Shown in pieces: positions 10,603-46,879 of a DNA stretch of 64,000 bases. Position 1 is the stretch's first letter. Each line of letters begins with the position of its first letter. The stretch covers positions 34,246,922 to 34,310,921 of the forward strand of contig NC_056538.1 of NCBI RefSeq assembly GCF_910596095.1, read 5' to 3'. The notes under the pieces were generated by a model. It saw nothing but the letters and a program-made list of their open reading frames with translations, had not been told where the DNA came from and did not search any database. Both the position numbers and the translations under genes were made by a program. This DNA is from Thunnus maccoyii (lineage: Eukaryota; Chordata; Actinopteri; Scombriformes; Scombridae).

Positions 10603-13600
10603 TCACCTGGCTCAAACTTGACCTGCAGTTTGCTCACAGGGTTGTTGTCTCCTAGGAGACGCAGCTGTCTGTGGAGGGCGTCCAATCGGACGACAGTTTC
10701 CAGACAGGTGAACGCCTCACCTGACGAGGAGGAAGGAGACGGTTTGTTTACAGTAATACTGTTTATCTTAAAGCTCCTGTAAAGGCAAATCCATGATTGG
10801 CTATTAATCATGTAATTTGGGATCTAATGTGCATATAGTAAACACCTAAAAACAATGAGAACAGCCTTTGACATAGTCTATGTAATTCTTTAGAAAGTTT
10901 CTCTCCCTTCCCTTGTTACTGGGTTTTATTTAGGCGGGGCTAAACTAGGGAATTTATTACGTAATAAATACCTGCCCAATCATATTTAGGAGAAAGATGT
11001 GACTTCACAACACTTACTCTCATCTCCCTTATGAGAAAACAATGCAGTGCACTTTGCTTTGCTTTTAGCTAGAATGAGAATTCACATTAGCCTGATATGG
11101 TTTGAAAGTTACTGTGTTAAGCTAACTAGCAGACTTGGGTACATCATCCAAATCTGTATTAATCACAGAGTGGATAAGTAGCTCAAAAGTGTAGCATAGC
11201 AATGTTAATGCTAACAGTTTCATGTAAGTGAAAGAAGTGTTTGCAGTAGTAGTAGTATTTGCAGTAGTAGTATTTGCAGTAGTAGTGTTTGCAGTAGTAG
11301 TAGTATTTGCAGTAGTAGTAGTGTTTGCAGTAGTACTAGTTGTAGTATTTGCAGTAGTGATATTTGCAGTAGTAGTATTTGCAGTAGTAGTGTTTGCAGT
11401 AGTAGTAGTATTTGCAGTAGTAGTAGTATTTGCAGTAGTGTTTTGCAGTAGTAGTGTTTGCAGTAGTAGTAGTGTTTGCAGTAGTAGTAGTATTTGCAGT
11501 AGTAGTGTTTGCAGTAGTAGTAGTGTAGTAGTGTTTGCAGTAGTAGTAGTATTTACAGTGGTAGTAGTATTTACAGTGGTAGTAGTATTTGCAGTAGTAG
11601 TAGTATTTGCAGTAGTACTAGTTGTAGTATTTGCAGTAGTGTTTTGCAGTAGTAGTGTTTGCAGTAGTAGTAGTATTTGCAGTAGTAGTAGTATTTGCAG
11701 TAGTAGTATTTGCAGTAGTAGTATTTGCAGTAGTAGTGTTTGCAGTAGTAGTATTTGCAGTAGTAGTAGTATTTGCAGTAGTACTAGTTGTAGTATTTGC
11801 AGTAGTAGTATTTGCAGTAGTAGTGTTTGCAGTAGTAGTGTTTGCAGTAGTAGTATTTGCAGTAGTAGTATTTGCAGTAGTAGTAGTGTTTGCAGTAGTA
11901 CTAGTTGTAGTATTTGCAGTAGTAGTATTTGCAGTAGTAGTGTTTGCAGTAGTAGTGTTTGCAGTAGTAGTATTTGCAGTAGTAGTATTTGCAGTAGTAG
12001 TAGTGTTTGCAGTAGTAGTGTTTGCAGTAGTAGTATTTGCAGTAGTAGTGTTTGCAGTAGTAGTAGTGTTTGCAGTAGTACTAGTTGTAGTATTTGCAGT
12101 AGTAGTAGTACCGTAAGCCTCAGTAGTGATCCTCCGCTGGGCGTATTTTAAGTACTACTAGTAGTATTTGCAGTAGTAGTAGTAGTATTTGCAGTAGTAG
12201 TACCGTAAGCCTCAGTAGTGATCCTCCGCTGGGCGTATTTTAAGTACTACTAGTAGTATTTGCAGTAGTACTAGTAGTAGTATTTGCAGTAGTAGTATTT
12301 GCAGTAGTAGTAGTGTTTGCAGTAGTACTAGTAGTAGTATTTGCAGTAGTAGTAGTATTTGCAGTAGTAGTAGTACCGTAAGCCTCAGTAGTGATCCTCC
12401 GCTGGGCGTATTTTAAGTACTACTAGTAGTATTTGCAGTAGTACTAGTAGTAGTATTTGCAGTAGTAGTATTTGCAGTAGTAGTAGTGTTTGCAGTAGTA
12501 CTAGTAGTAGTATTTGCAGTAGTAGTAGTATTTGCAGTAGTAGTAGTACCGTAAGCCTCAGTAGTGATCCTCCGCTGGGCGTATTTTAAGTACTACTAGT
12601 AGTATTTGCAGTAGTACTAGTAGTCGTAGTAGTAGTAGTAGTAGTAGTACCGTAAGCCTCAGTAGTGATCCTCCGCTGGGCGTATTTTAAGTACTACTAG
12701 TAGTATTTGCAGTAGTAGTAGTGTTTGCAGTAGTACTAGTAGTAGTATTTGCAGTAGTAGTAGTATTTGCAGTAGTAGTAGTACCGTAAGCCTCAGTAGT
12801 GATCCTCCGCTGGGCGTAGGTGGCCAGTCCTTCGCTCAGCCACATCTCCTCCCAGGTGGCGTTGGTGACGGCGTTGCCGAACCAGCCGTGCGCGATCTCG
12901 TGGATGACGTCGATCAGCAGGAACTCGCTGCTCTCCAGGATGGAGGCGATGATGAAGGTGAGGCAGGGGTTCTCCATGGCAACGATGGGGAAGGACGGGG
13001 GCAGGAAGACGATGTCGCACCTGAGGATCAATCGGTCTGAGTTTCATCCAAGTCGTTATTGAGCGTGAAGCGTGACGGCGTCTGATCTCACCTGCCCCAC
13101 AGGTACGCTCCGAACAGCTCCTCGGCCACGCCCAGCCAGCGCTCCACGCTGCCGCCCAGCTTCTTCACCGCACACGACAGCAGACACGGCTCCGCCCACA
13201 CGCGGCTCCTGGAGGAACAGCTTCGTTCAGTCCTCAAAACCACAAAACATCTGACAAAACTTCATCTGGATCATCATCATCATCTTCCTCACGCCGGCAG
13301 CTGCCGTCACGCCGTCAATACAACATAAAGCTCAAGAAACAAATAACAAAACTGCAACTACAAGAAAAGAAAAGGCGTCAAAGAGTTTCCAAAACGAATC
13401 AATAATGAAAATCATTGTTATATTTAAGAAAAGACAGGAAATATTTCTCCTGAGTCCGTCTGTTGAACATCTGGAGATTCTGGATGTTTGTGAGCTGCTG
13501 TTTCTTTATAAATGAATCGATACTCATGTGATACTCGATAATCAATACTGTGATCGGGTCTGACCGCGGGCCGACGTCGACGTGCTGCAGCTCTCCGGCC

Positions 13601-15338
13601 ACCAGCGCCACCAGGTAGGACGGGACGGGGAACTCCATGGAGAACTGGAAGACTCGGTCCTGTTTGGAGTACGAACTGCGAGACGCGCTCATCAGCACCG
13701 TCACGCCGTCTGGAACCTGCAGGAGAAGAAGAAGAAAGATGTGAGCGGGTCAACACAGCGGGGTCAGGGGTCAGGGGTCAGAGGTCAGGGGTCAGGGGTC
13801 AGAGGTCAGGACTCACCCGGACAGAGGCGGTGTAGGTGCTCTTGATGGCGGGCGTGTCGAAGCAGGGGAAGAAGGAGCGATTACACACCGAGTGACCCTG
13901 AGTGAAGACCAGAGGACGAGACTGACCACAGGTCAGCTCCGAGTCCAGCCACCAGATCTGCACACACACCGTCATCATCATCATCACCTTCATCATCATC
14001 ATCATCATCACCTTCATCATCATCACCTTCATCATCACCTTCATCATCATCATCATCACCTTCATCATCTTCATCACCATCACCTTCATCATCACCTTCA
14101 TCATCATCATCACCTTCATCATCATCATCATCACCTTCATCATCTTCATCACCATCACCTTCATCATCACCTTCATCATCATCATCACCTTCATCATCAT
14201 CACCATCACCTTCATCATCATCATCATCATCATCACCTTCATCATCATCTTCATCACCTTCATCATATCATCATCATCATCACCTTCATCATCATCTGCA
14301 CTTTTTTCTTAAAAAGACTCTGATGATTAATTGATTTTAAAATAATTTTATGGACCAAATGACAAATCGATTGATAGAGAAAGTAATCAACAAATAATCG
14401 TGGTGTGTGTGTATAGTGTGTAGTGTGTGTAGTGTGTATGGTGTGTGTGTAGTGTGTATAGTGTGTAGTGTGTGTGTATAGTGTGTAGTGTGTGTGTATA
14501 GTGTGTGTGTGTATGGTGTGTAGTGTGTGTGTATAGTGTGTAGTGTGTATGGTGTGTGTGTACTGTGTGTGTATAGTGTGTATTGTGTGTGTGTAGTGTG
14601 TGTGTATAGTGTGTATTGTGTGTGTGTAGTGTGTGTGTATAGTGTGTGTGTGTATGGTGTGTAGTGTGTGTGTATTGTGTAGTGTGTATGGTGTGTGTGT
14701 ACTGTGTGTGTGTATAGTGTGTGTGTGTGTGTGTGTAGTGTGTGTGTATAGTGTGTAGTGTGTGTGTGTAGTGTGTATTGTGTGTGTGTAGTGTGTATAG
14801 TGTGTAGTATGTGTGTGTATGGTGTGTATTGTGTGTGTATAGTGTGTGTGTGTACCGCTGGTCCGTCTGTGGTGGTGTAGCGGACTGTGATGTGGATCAG
14901 TCTTCCTGGTTTCAGGGTCGTCGGCAGGCTGATGTTGAGTGAGGATCCGTAGTCGGTGAACGGGTCGACCCGGTAAGTGAGGGACACGGGCTCCTCCTGC
15001 GGGGCCCCGGGACCCTTACAGTCGATGGAGTGGATGAGCAGGGAGGGGTGAGAGTCCAGGACCAGCGTGTGAACCCCCGGCTGGATGGGGACCAGGTCCA
15101 GGACCAACCAGCCGCTCATCTCCTTCACCGCGAAGTTCAGCCGCAGGTCCAGGTGGAGGTGACGCAGCTGGAAGCACCTGAAGTTGGAGGCCGAGGCCAC
15201 GTCCACCAGGGGGCAGCGCGGGGACCCGGGGCCCACCGAGGGCCGGCCGGAGTCCCCCGCACAGCGCCCCCCCGAGGCCGGGAGGGATTTACAGCAGCAG
15301 CACAGCGAGGTGGGGGTCTGCTGGAGCTCCGCCATCAT
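6475..15338 (-). CDS. rnpepl1: Arginyl aminopeptidase-like 1 (M1 zinc aminopeptidase), complete, 11 coding exons
   Basis: Predicted 714-residue cytosolic metallo-aminopeptidase of family M1, close to RNPEPL1; the human enzyme prefers N-terminal methionine. An N-terminal beta domain (about 40-210) contains [12 protein letters not shown] and the [15 protein letters not shown] segment. The exopeptidase motif is VAMEN at 311-315, where many M1 enzymes have GAMEN. The zinc site is HEIAH at 338-342, then 18 residues to E361 ([17 protein letters not shown] context), and the transition-state tyrosine sits in TYEKG near 427. The C-terminal helical domain ends ALRDVNVSA, the family's usual tail. All ten junctions are GT-AG and in phase. 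Two adjacent ATGs occur (15338, 15335); the second has A at -3 and G at +4 and may be used. Introns 1, 2, 5, 6, 7, 9 contain long simple repeats abutting splice sites. No inactivating change was seen. Confidence 0.96.
6900..6992 (+). mobile_element. 3' tail of a LINE-like retroposon with (TTA)n
   Basis: GTGAAGCACTTTGTTAAC...ACATTAATAAAG followed by about nine TTA units resembles the 3' end of fish LINE copies. Short, in rnpepl1 intron 10, antisense to the gene. Confidence 0.4.
7195..7380 (+). mobile_element. tRNA-derived SINE fragment
   Basis: Contains a B-box-like word GGTTCGATTCC (about 7233) and the tail CTATCAAATAAAGGCACAAAATGCCCAAAAA typical in form of a widespread teleost tRNA SINE (split here: CTATCAAATAAAGGC then ACAAAATGCCC). 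The A-box half is missing. Lies in rnpepl1 intron 10. Confidence 0.6.
7505..7610 (-). mobile_element. Second SINE fragment, opposite orientation
   Basis: TTTATGCCTTTATTGGACAG is the reverse complement of the SINE tail type seen at 7320-7350, and CTTAACCAGTAAGCTACTGG resembles a tRNA-like body. It faces the 7195-7380 fragment. Confidence 0.45.
7741..7883 (-). CDS. rnpepl1: rnpepl1 coding exon 10 (residues 565-612)
   Basis: [20 protein letters not shown] to RVRAFLHKH; acceptor TGTGTAG, donor GTGAGA, phase 0 out. Confidence 0.95.
8150..8470. repeat. AGT/ACT trinucleotide array, left part
   Basis: Irregular AGTAGTAGTATTAAC-type repeat in rnpepl1 intron 9. The same array continues at 9325-9507; the two parts are separated by the hAT insertion at 8479-9324. 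It includes the exon-9 end copy at 8421-8458. Confidence 0.9.
8421..8458 (-). repeat. Partial copy of rnpepl1 exon 9 end plus splice donor
   Basis: GTATTACTGCGTACCGTGTG followed by GCAGTGGTCCAGCATGC on the plus strand matches the real exon 9/donor sequence at about 9501-9545, except that 7 bp (CGAGTGG) inside the exon part are missing. Confidence 0.9.
8479..9324. mobile_element. 846-bp hAT-family non-autonomous transposon
   Basis: Terminal inverted repeats begin TAGTGCTGCAGTC (left) and, read inward from the right, TAGGGCTGTAGTC; both are followed by GGTCGA and GACTAAA words. The flanks carry a perfect 8-bp target duplication GTATTAAC (8471-8478 and 9325-9332), diagnostic for hAT transposition. 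It inserted into the trinucleotide array of rnpepl1 intron 9. No transposase-like frame is present. A perfect 19-bp hairpin lies at 8650-8694. Confidence 0.88.
8650..8694. repeat. Perfect 19-bp inverted repeat (hairpin)
   Basis: The left arm GTGAAAACAACGGGGGTGT is exactly complementary to 8676-8694, with a 7-base loop. It lies inside the hAT element. Confidence 0.9.
9325..9507. repeat. AGT/ATTAAC trinucleotide array, right part
   Basis: Higher-order pattern of AGTATTAACAGTAGTACT blocks (about 33 bp: short and long forms alternate), running up to the exon 9 donor. Confidence 0.9.
9516..9743 (-). CDS. rnpepl1: rnpepl1 coding exon 9 (residues 489-564)
   Basis: [20 protein letters not shown] to [13 protein letters not shown]. 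Donor GTACGC runs into an ACT/GTTAAT repeat, and a near-copy of the exon end and donor lies at 8421-8458. Confidence 0.95.
9857..9965 (-). CDS. rnpepl1: rnpepl1 coding exon 8 (residues 453-488)
   Basis: [20 protein letters not shown] to NAAVAQRE; acceptor TTTTCAG, donor GTGGGC, phase 1 out. Confidence 0.95.
10288..10347. repeat. (TG)n microsatellite
   Basis: About 29 TG dinucleotides beginning a few bases inside intron 7 of rnpepl1, directly after the exon 7 donor on the minus strand. Confidence 0.93.
10354..10466 (-). CDS. rnpepl1: rnpepl1 coding exon 7 (residues 415-452)
   Basis: [18 protein letters not shown], carrying the catalytic Tyr, to FDCFLR. The exon is bracketed by CA/TG tracts in both flanking introns; donor GTTGGT is non-optimal. 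Confidence 0.94.
10506..10602. repeat. (TG)n microsatellite with TATG interruptions
   Basis: Fills most of rnpepl1 intron 6 between the exon 6 donor and the exon 7 acceptor. Confidence 0.93.
10607..10720 (-). CDS. rnpepl1: rnpepl1 coding exon 6 (residues 377-414)
   Basis: [18 protein letters not shown] to KLQVKFEP. Acceptor CGTCAG, donor GTGAGA followed at once by a CA tract. Confidence 0.95.
11241..12784. repeat. TTTGCAGTAGTAGTA minisatellite, about 1.5 kb
   Basis: Tandem 12-, 15- and 18-bp units (TTTGCA plus 2-4 AGT). From 12109 a longer higher-order unit appears that carries a copy of the rnpepl1 exon 5 end. It is stop-free for about 300 codons on the plus strand only because of its trinucleotide structure. 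Confidence 0.95.
12109..12700 (-). repeat. Five extra copies of rnpepl1 exon 5 3' end and donor
   Basis: A 37-bp plus-strand block starting TACCGTAAGCCTCAGTAGTG occurs at about 12109, 12201, 12374, 12547 and 12648 and again at the true exon end (12782). In the copies the block is followed by TTTTAAGTACTACTAGTAG instead of exon sequence. Higher-order spacing is 92-173 bp. Confidence 0.93.
12785..13020 (-). CDS. rnpepl1: rnpepl1 coding exon 5: catalytic exon (residues 298-376)
   Basis: Encodes [10 protein letters not shown] and the zinc motif HEIAH with its distal Glu, ending RRITTEAYG. The donor follows TACG and is GTACTA. The last 34 bp plus donor are repeated five times in the following intron (12109-12700). 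Confidence 0.96.
13092..13208 (-). CDS. rnpepl1: rnpepl1 coding exon 4 (residues 259-297)
   Basis: Reads [19 protein letters not shown] and ends LFGAYLWG, joining exon 5 at WGRCDIVF. It has no ATG, so it was found by homology and phase (2 in, 2 out); donor GTGAGA. Confidence 0.93.
13565..13716 (-). CDS. rnpepl1: rnpepl1 coding exon 3 (residues 209-258)
   Basis: [16 protein letters not shown] through [14 protein letters not shown] to VGPR. Phase 0 in, phase 2 out; donor GTCAGA is weaker than its neighbours. Confidence 0.92.
13762..13810. repeat. (GGGGTCA)n short tandem repeat
   Basis: About seven GGGTCAG/AGGTCAG heptamers filling intron 2 of rnpepl1 next to the exon 2 donor. Confidence 0.85.
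13817..13957 (-). CDS. rnpepl1: rnpepl1 coding exon 2 (residues 162-208)
   Basis: Begins [11 protein letters not shown] after a GTGTGTGTGCAG acceptor and contains [19 protein letters not shown]. Donor GTGAGT, phase 0; a GGGGTCA repeat starts within a few bases of the donor. Confidence 0.95.
13972..14296. repeat. (ATC)n/(TTC)n compound array
   Basis: ATCATCACCTTC-based trinucleotide array with higher-order repeats of about 60-70 bp, in rnpepl1 intron 1. The His/Met-rich frames across it are repeat artefacts. Confidence 0.93.
14401..14852. repeat. GTGTGTAGTGTGTGTATA-type minisatellite
   Basis: About 450 bp of TG-rich 10-20-bp units reaching the exon 1 donor of rnpepl1. Thr/His/Tyr-rich frames here are artefacts. 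Confidence 0.93.
14856..15338 (-). CDS. rnpepl1: rnpepl1 coding exon 1 (residues 1-161)
   Basis: Holds the Cys-rich leader (LCCCCKSL), DVASASNF and [12 protein letters not shown]. It ends in phase 0 after ...TTDGPA at a GTACAC donor that runs directly into a TG/TAGTG repeat. Confidence 0.93.
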
Positions 15339-16620
15339 GAGCTACAGCTGGGACTGAACCCGGCTCAGACCTGGACCCACTGCATCAAACACCCAGAGAC
15401 ACCAGAGACCAGGTCTGACAGGAAGTTAGCCCCATCAAACCAAAACCAAAACCAAAACCTTTAATAAAACCTGCAATAAATACAAATAAGGACACTTGTG
15501 ACCCAGAACCACCTGCTTTTACTAAATTCAAACTACATTTAAACCCAAATTCAACCGGAAACGGACTAAACTGAACCCTCTATGTGAGCCAGGCCAGACT
15601 ACACTCACAATAAAACCAAATCAAACTCTAATTAAACTAAAAAAAAACCCTTTTAAAACCAGAAATAAACACAAATCAGGACACATGTGACCCAGAACTG
15701 AGTTTAAACTCAGTCTAAAACGGGTCTGACAGCATTTAAAGCTCAGGACTAAAATGTAAACTACATTCAACAAAACTCAGACTACATTTAAACCAAATTT
15801 CCAGACTACATTCAAAAAACCGCCTAAACAAAGTCTAAATGAACTGAAAACCGGCTGAAAAAGCAATAAGGACACTTAACTTAACAACCGAGCTTCACCC
15901 TCGAAGCTCAACATCTGAAGCCCGGTTAGAGCTCAGTTTAACCGGACTCAGACTACCTTTAAACCCGGCTAGCTGCTCTGTAAATTAGCACCTTTAGCTT
16001 AAAGGGAGTTCACCGAACTGGCGTTAAAAAACAGGCACTTTAAGAGGCGGAGATAATGTCGGAGTTAGAGGTCAAAACAGCGACGACGTAAACAAATAAA
16101 CTAATTTAACCACCTGATTAGCTCAGCCGGCTAATTAGCATGCAGTCTAATTAGCATTAGCACCACACAGCGCATTATTTGTTGTGTTTTTGAGGACAAA
16201 CAGTTTTATGTAAAATCCATCAGGACCCGGAGAAAGAACCAGACCGACACCGGCTCCTCCTGTGAACTCAGCCCGGCTCCCTGCTCTGCGTCCCGGCTGC
16301 TCAATCCAGACGCTCCCGGTGGGTTTGAACGCGGCCGGAGGAGGCGAGTGTGTGTGTGTGTGTATGTGTGTGTCGGTGAGCGGAGGACCGAGGAGGACCG
16401 ACGGGGAGGGGGGGGGACCGAGGAGGAGACACAGACAGACACAAACAGAAGCAGAGGGAGGACACAGGAGGCTCCGCTCCGGACAAAACAGGAAGTCACC
16501 GCAGCAGCAGGAAAAAGTTTGAGCAGGCCGGAGGGGGCGCTCTGGAGCCAATTACAGCCAGCAGCAGGTCAAAGGTCAGCCGGCTCATTAGTCAATCAGT
16601 TACTCAATCACAGTCACAGT
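15339..16620 (-). promoter_or_regulatory. rnpepl1 5' UTR and promoter region
   Basis: Upstream of the rnpepl1 ATG. An AT/AC-rich part (15400-16150) is followed by a CpG- and GC-rich block at about 16220-16570, the likely CpG-island promoter. I cannot place the transcription start, and frames in the GC-rich block lack similarity to anything I know. Confidence 0.45.
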
Positions 16621-17077
16621 CAGGTTTATTGATATGTAGGTTCACGAATACTATTAACTATCAAAAAATAGCAGACAAACAGCGGTAGAAACGATTTAAA
16701 ACAGTTTAAAAGTTACAACAATGGGAAGGAAATATAGAAGCAAAAGGAAGAGTAAAATAAAACCATATAAAATAATTAATAATCAGTAAAGAATTAAGAG
16801 AATGATAATGTATAATAGTCTTGTATAATAGGTTTTAATAAGTGACCTAAAAGATAAAAGTGAATTCAGACTACAAACCCTGTAGAGGCTCAATAAATCT
16901 ATATATCTACATATAGATTTATATATCTTAATGTTGTGTTAGTGTGTACTGTTCTAATATTTGGACAAATTGTTCTTTGATGCTTTGATGCAACATTTAT
17001 AAATCATCACAAACAAACTGCTCTCTGGTCATGAAGTAACAGCAGAAAATGAGACACACAGTTCATCTTAAAATAGT

Positions 17078-17083
17078 TTTATT
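17078..17083 (-). promoter_or_regulatory. Candidate distal abcc5 poly(A) signal
   Basis: AATAAA on the minus strand in context GTCAATAAAACT. If used, the abcc5 3' UTR would be about 3.6 kb; closer TTTATT words at about 19273 and 19313 are alternatives. Confidence 0.3.
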
Positions 17084-18577
17084 GACAGTGTTTCATAGAC
17101 CCCCCCCCCCCCCCCCCACTAACAAGGCAGTCATGCTATAAGGCTGTTAGAAAAAACACTGACTGTTGACTGTTGGTGTTTCACCTGTCAGCTCCTCCGT
17201 CAGGCGTTGACCCCTTTAACCCCTTAAAGAGCCTCATTCAGGTCTTTCATGTTATATAACCAGGCTTTCATTCACTAATCACGTCTGTTTATAATCCAGC
17301 TACTGAAATAAAAACCAGGTTGTAAAAAATGTCCAGACAGAGTTTAAAAAACCTGCCTCTTCATACATCACAATAACGGGTCGAATCCTCTCCGAGCTGC
17401 AGTTTTTACAGTGTGACAGCAGCAAACAACAAGAAATCATCAAAATAGAAACAAATAAAACAGGACACAGCTGAGGGTCTTATCAATCTTTAAACATCTG
17501 GAAAATAAGACTTATGATCAATACTTCTAATTTAATTCATTTATGTTATTTAAGATATTTTTAGTAAACTCATATCTTACATTTCATTCATCCTTATAGA
17601 CGCCATCCTCCAGCGACAAATTCAGGTTTATAAAACCAGAATCTGATGTTAAAATACACAAATGTGTAACTGGAATGAACCAAAAACCAGTTGATGAACA
17701 GGAAACTAATGTAAAAGCACAAGATATTTCTGTTTCTGAGGAGAGAAAAACAAAAAAAAAAGTATTCCACTAATTTGTTTTGTCAGATATATTTTAAAGG
17801 AAACTTAATTTCTGAGATGTTTTACCAACCAGGTAACCTGATGATGTTTATTTTAGGAAACTGTGACGGATGTTTTTCATTTTAGTTTCATCAAGAAAAT
17901 GATTAATCAATAATGAAAATAATGGTTAGCTGCAGGTCAGAGGTCAAAGGTCAGGAGTTTTCTGCCTGGTTTAGTCTGGTTGAACAGGATTGGTCGGTGT
18001 GATCTGAACTCAACCACACTGAGCCGCTTGTAAAGGAAGCGGTCTCAGTCCGTTAGTGGTGCGACGTGATCCGACTCCCGTAGCCGGGAGCGCTTTGCAT
18101 GCTGGGATGTTGACAGTTGTGGGGAAAAACTCACCTCAAAGATGGCGCCGCGTTCATTCCTATGAAAAGCTGCTCAGTGGTGCATGAAGCCTTAAAAATG
18201 TGTCTCTTTTAGACTTTCCAAATGTGAACAAACGGATCAAACTGATACTAAATGACATTAACGAGAGAAGAGAACAAACTGGACGTCCTAAAACGCCTCA
18301 AGATTCAAACCATGAAACAGAAACATGCATCACGTTTCCCGTCTGACTCACAGAGGATGATATAAAGACTTCAGGAACGCTGTAATAAACTGTAACAGTT
18401 TATAGTCTCTGATGTAATCGCTGGACTGCTGATATTCTTGCTTTTAACTACGTGTTTGCATCGGTTACGAGTTCATTATTTCATTCACGTCCTCAGAATT
18501 AACGCTACGAGTCAGCGAGAGGCTACTCAGCACATGACCAGTGGGGAGGGGGGGGCAGTATCAGAAAGTCAAACATA

Positions 18578-18720
18578 AATGGTAAATGGCTGCATTTATA
18601 TTTATATAGCGGTAATATCCAAAGTTCTTAACAATGTTTTTCTGCTGCTCACTCACACACCGATGGCGGCGAGCTGCTGGTGTAACCATCGGGAGCAAAC
18701 GAGCGCTTCTCCTGCCGTGA
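18578..18720 (+). mobile_element. Fragment of a dispersed teleost repeat (GGTAAATGG...GCGGCGAGCTGC)
   Basis: GGTAAATGGCTGCATTTATA, then ATATAGCGG, CACTCACACACCGATGGCGG and GAGCTGC are landmarks of a common fish interspersed repeat. A related piece is at 35000-35230. Class not determined. Confidence 0.45.
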
Positions 18721-20704
18721 TCTCAACATCAACAGTATAACAAACCTCCTCGAGTGTCACCGTCGTTTCCTTTTTTTTGCCCCAAAGTGGAAAAAACGTT
18801 TCCTAAACGTTTAGTCCTCCAGCAGTCGGCTGCAGCAGCTGTTGATAAATGAAACTTCTCGTTATATAACGCCAGTGTTACTAAGTGCGGATTCATAAAT
18901 CGAAGGTAGAGATGAGTTGTGACTAAATATTTACAGCTACTAGCTAAGCTAACGTTAGCATGCTAATATCTGAGCCGTTTAGACTGAAGAGTAAAAGAGG
19001 TAAATATGGAATATGTCAACATGTCTGACCTGACACTTTACATTTCACAGAAGAAACACAACATACCTCAAATTACTAAACCAATAATGTAACATCTGTC
19101 AGTTTAGCATAATCTCACTGTGACCTGCATGAATATACTACTAATGCAGATAGAAATAAAACAAAGTCACACCTTCATTCATAGAGGATTGGCTCTTCTT
19201 TTGGCTGTTACAGCTCGTGGTGCAATACTCACTTCCTGTTTACATTTTACTAAAGTGTTTACTGATAAAACATTTATTAAAGGGTTCACATTCAGCTTTT
19301 AGTGATTTTGCTATTTATTTCCTGTTCTGATGTCGGATGTTAAACGTGGTCAAAGTTCAGAAACTTGAGGTGAACGTATGTAGAAACGCTGCCTGCAAGT
19401 CAAAAGTCAGGGCTTCAACCTGCTCTGACGCTTCGTTTGTGACGTTTTTTCTCTAACTTACCGACGGGCTGATGTCGGCTCGTCACACATGCCCATAAAC
19501 TCCCATTCAGTGGCCTTGGTTGCTAAGGTGGTTGCTAAGGTGGTTGCTAAGGTGTTTCTATGTGTTGTTCAGCTCCAACATGTACGGATGGATTTGAGAA
19601 GTTGACATTTGGAGTAAAGAAGGAGAAAAAGAAGTGAAATCCTGCTACTATAGTTTGTTTACGAGGAAGCTTCCTGAAAGCTGACCAATCAGAACAGAGT
19701 GGGCTCATCAGGAGGCGGGCCTTAAAGGGACAGGAGCTAAAACGGCCTGTTTCAGACAGAGGCTGAACTGAGGGGCTGCATAAAGGATCAGTAGAAGATA
19801 AATAAGGAGTTTTTAACTGGAAATCATGCAAAGATATTCCAGTAGAGCCCCAGAATATAAATATAGAGGCTGGAAATGTGCAGAATATGTGTCCTTTAGG
19901 TTTTAATGGTGCAGCCTGATTTAGTAAATCACTAGTTTGAAACTAGTTAGTGGTTACTAAGAACTTAAAGACTTTACACACAAACTGAGTGATGGATTTA
20001 TGATCAGCTGGTGAAATACAGTCCTGTTATACACAAAGTACACAAGCAAGTATATGAACAGCTGCCGTCTGTGTACGTGTCGGTAAAAAGCAAGTATATC
20101 AGCAACCTGAGGAGACGGGTTTGAGTCTCGTCTCTTGACTCGAGCAGCTGCTGATTCACAGAAGAGCTGAGATGATTGACAGAATTATAAATGACAGTAA
20201 CAGAGAAGTGAATACTTGGACAGTCCAGACTAAATAAACAGTTTGAAGACTCTGTAAAACGCTTATGAATATTTTGACAGTATAATAAAATCAGTCCAAA
20301 CACACGGTGCCGATCATCAGAGAAACTCAAACTGAGTTTATCATCAAACATGTTAAAAACACAGACCTGTTCATATCAGGTCACCTAACAGAGAAAAAAA
20401 CAAACATTATTACACAGAAAAATGTCTTCATGTTGCAAAAAAGCAACAGTAAGTCAGTGATGATGACGACACATCGATGATTCAGAGCAGACTCTGAGTT
20501 TATGAATATATTAGTTTATGTATAGATTTATATTCTAAAAGTCAGAGCAGGTCTGCTGTAAATATATGTGCAGAGTTTTGTCTCTCTAATGTTAAATATA
20601 CAGTACAGGAACAGTGACAGCACCTCCTCACATCAGGTCTTATTGAAGTGAGGACTTCCAACATGGCGTCACCTGGAAACCTTCCTCTTCCTCTTCTTTC
20701 TTCT

Positions 20705-46787
<26,083 letters not shown>

Positions 46788-46879
46788 CTTCTATCAGACA
46801 ACATGGAGCTGTGACCTCTGACCTTTTACCTGACAGGAAACTCCTGAACTCTGCAGAGACACAGAGACACTAAAACCAG

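Larger units (their letters stand above)
10721..12784 (-). other. rnpepl1 intron 5
   Basis: Contains a unique-looking 500-bp part (10721-11240) with no gene signal, then a 1.5-kb GCAGTAGTAGTATTT minisatellite that extends to the exon 5 donor. Confidence 0.8.
16621..20704. other. Intergenic / possible abcc5 3' UTR
   Basis: No protein gene is seen. It contains a candidate minus-strand poly(A) signal at 17078, C17 at 17101-17117, a fragment of the teleost GGTAAATGG repeat (18578-18720), a short GGTTGCTAA triplication (19516-19553) and otherwise AT-rich DNA. Confidence 0.5.

Noticed and set aside
11228..12151. 307-codon Val/Phe/Ser/Cys repeat frame
   Set aside because: Trinucleotide array without stops; it overlaps the rnpepl1 intron on the other strand and has no start context or homology.
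13799..14323. Met/Lys-rich and His-rich frames
   Set aside because: Translations of an (ATC)n array; only 13817-13957 is real (rnpepl1 exon 2).
14337..14855. Thr/His/Tyr extension of the first rnpepl1 exon
   Set aside because: It is read-through past the GTACAC donor into a TG/TAG repeat; family comparison puts the junction after DGPA.
16147..16632. Overlapping frames on both strands in GC-rich DNA, up to 134 codons
   Set aside because: CpG-rich promoter composition keeps frames open; no domain or homology, and they conflict with each other.
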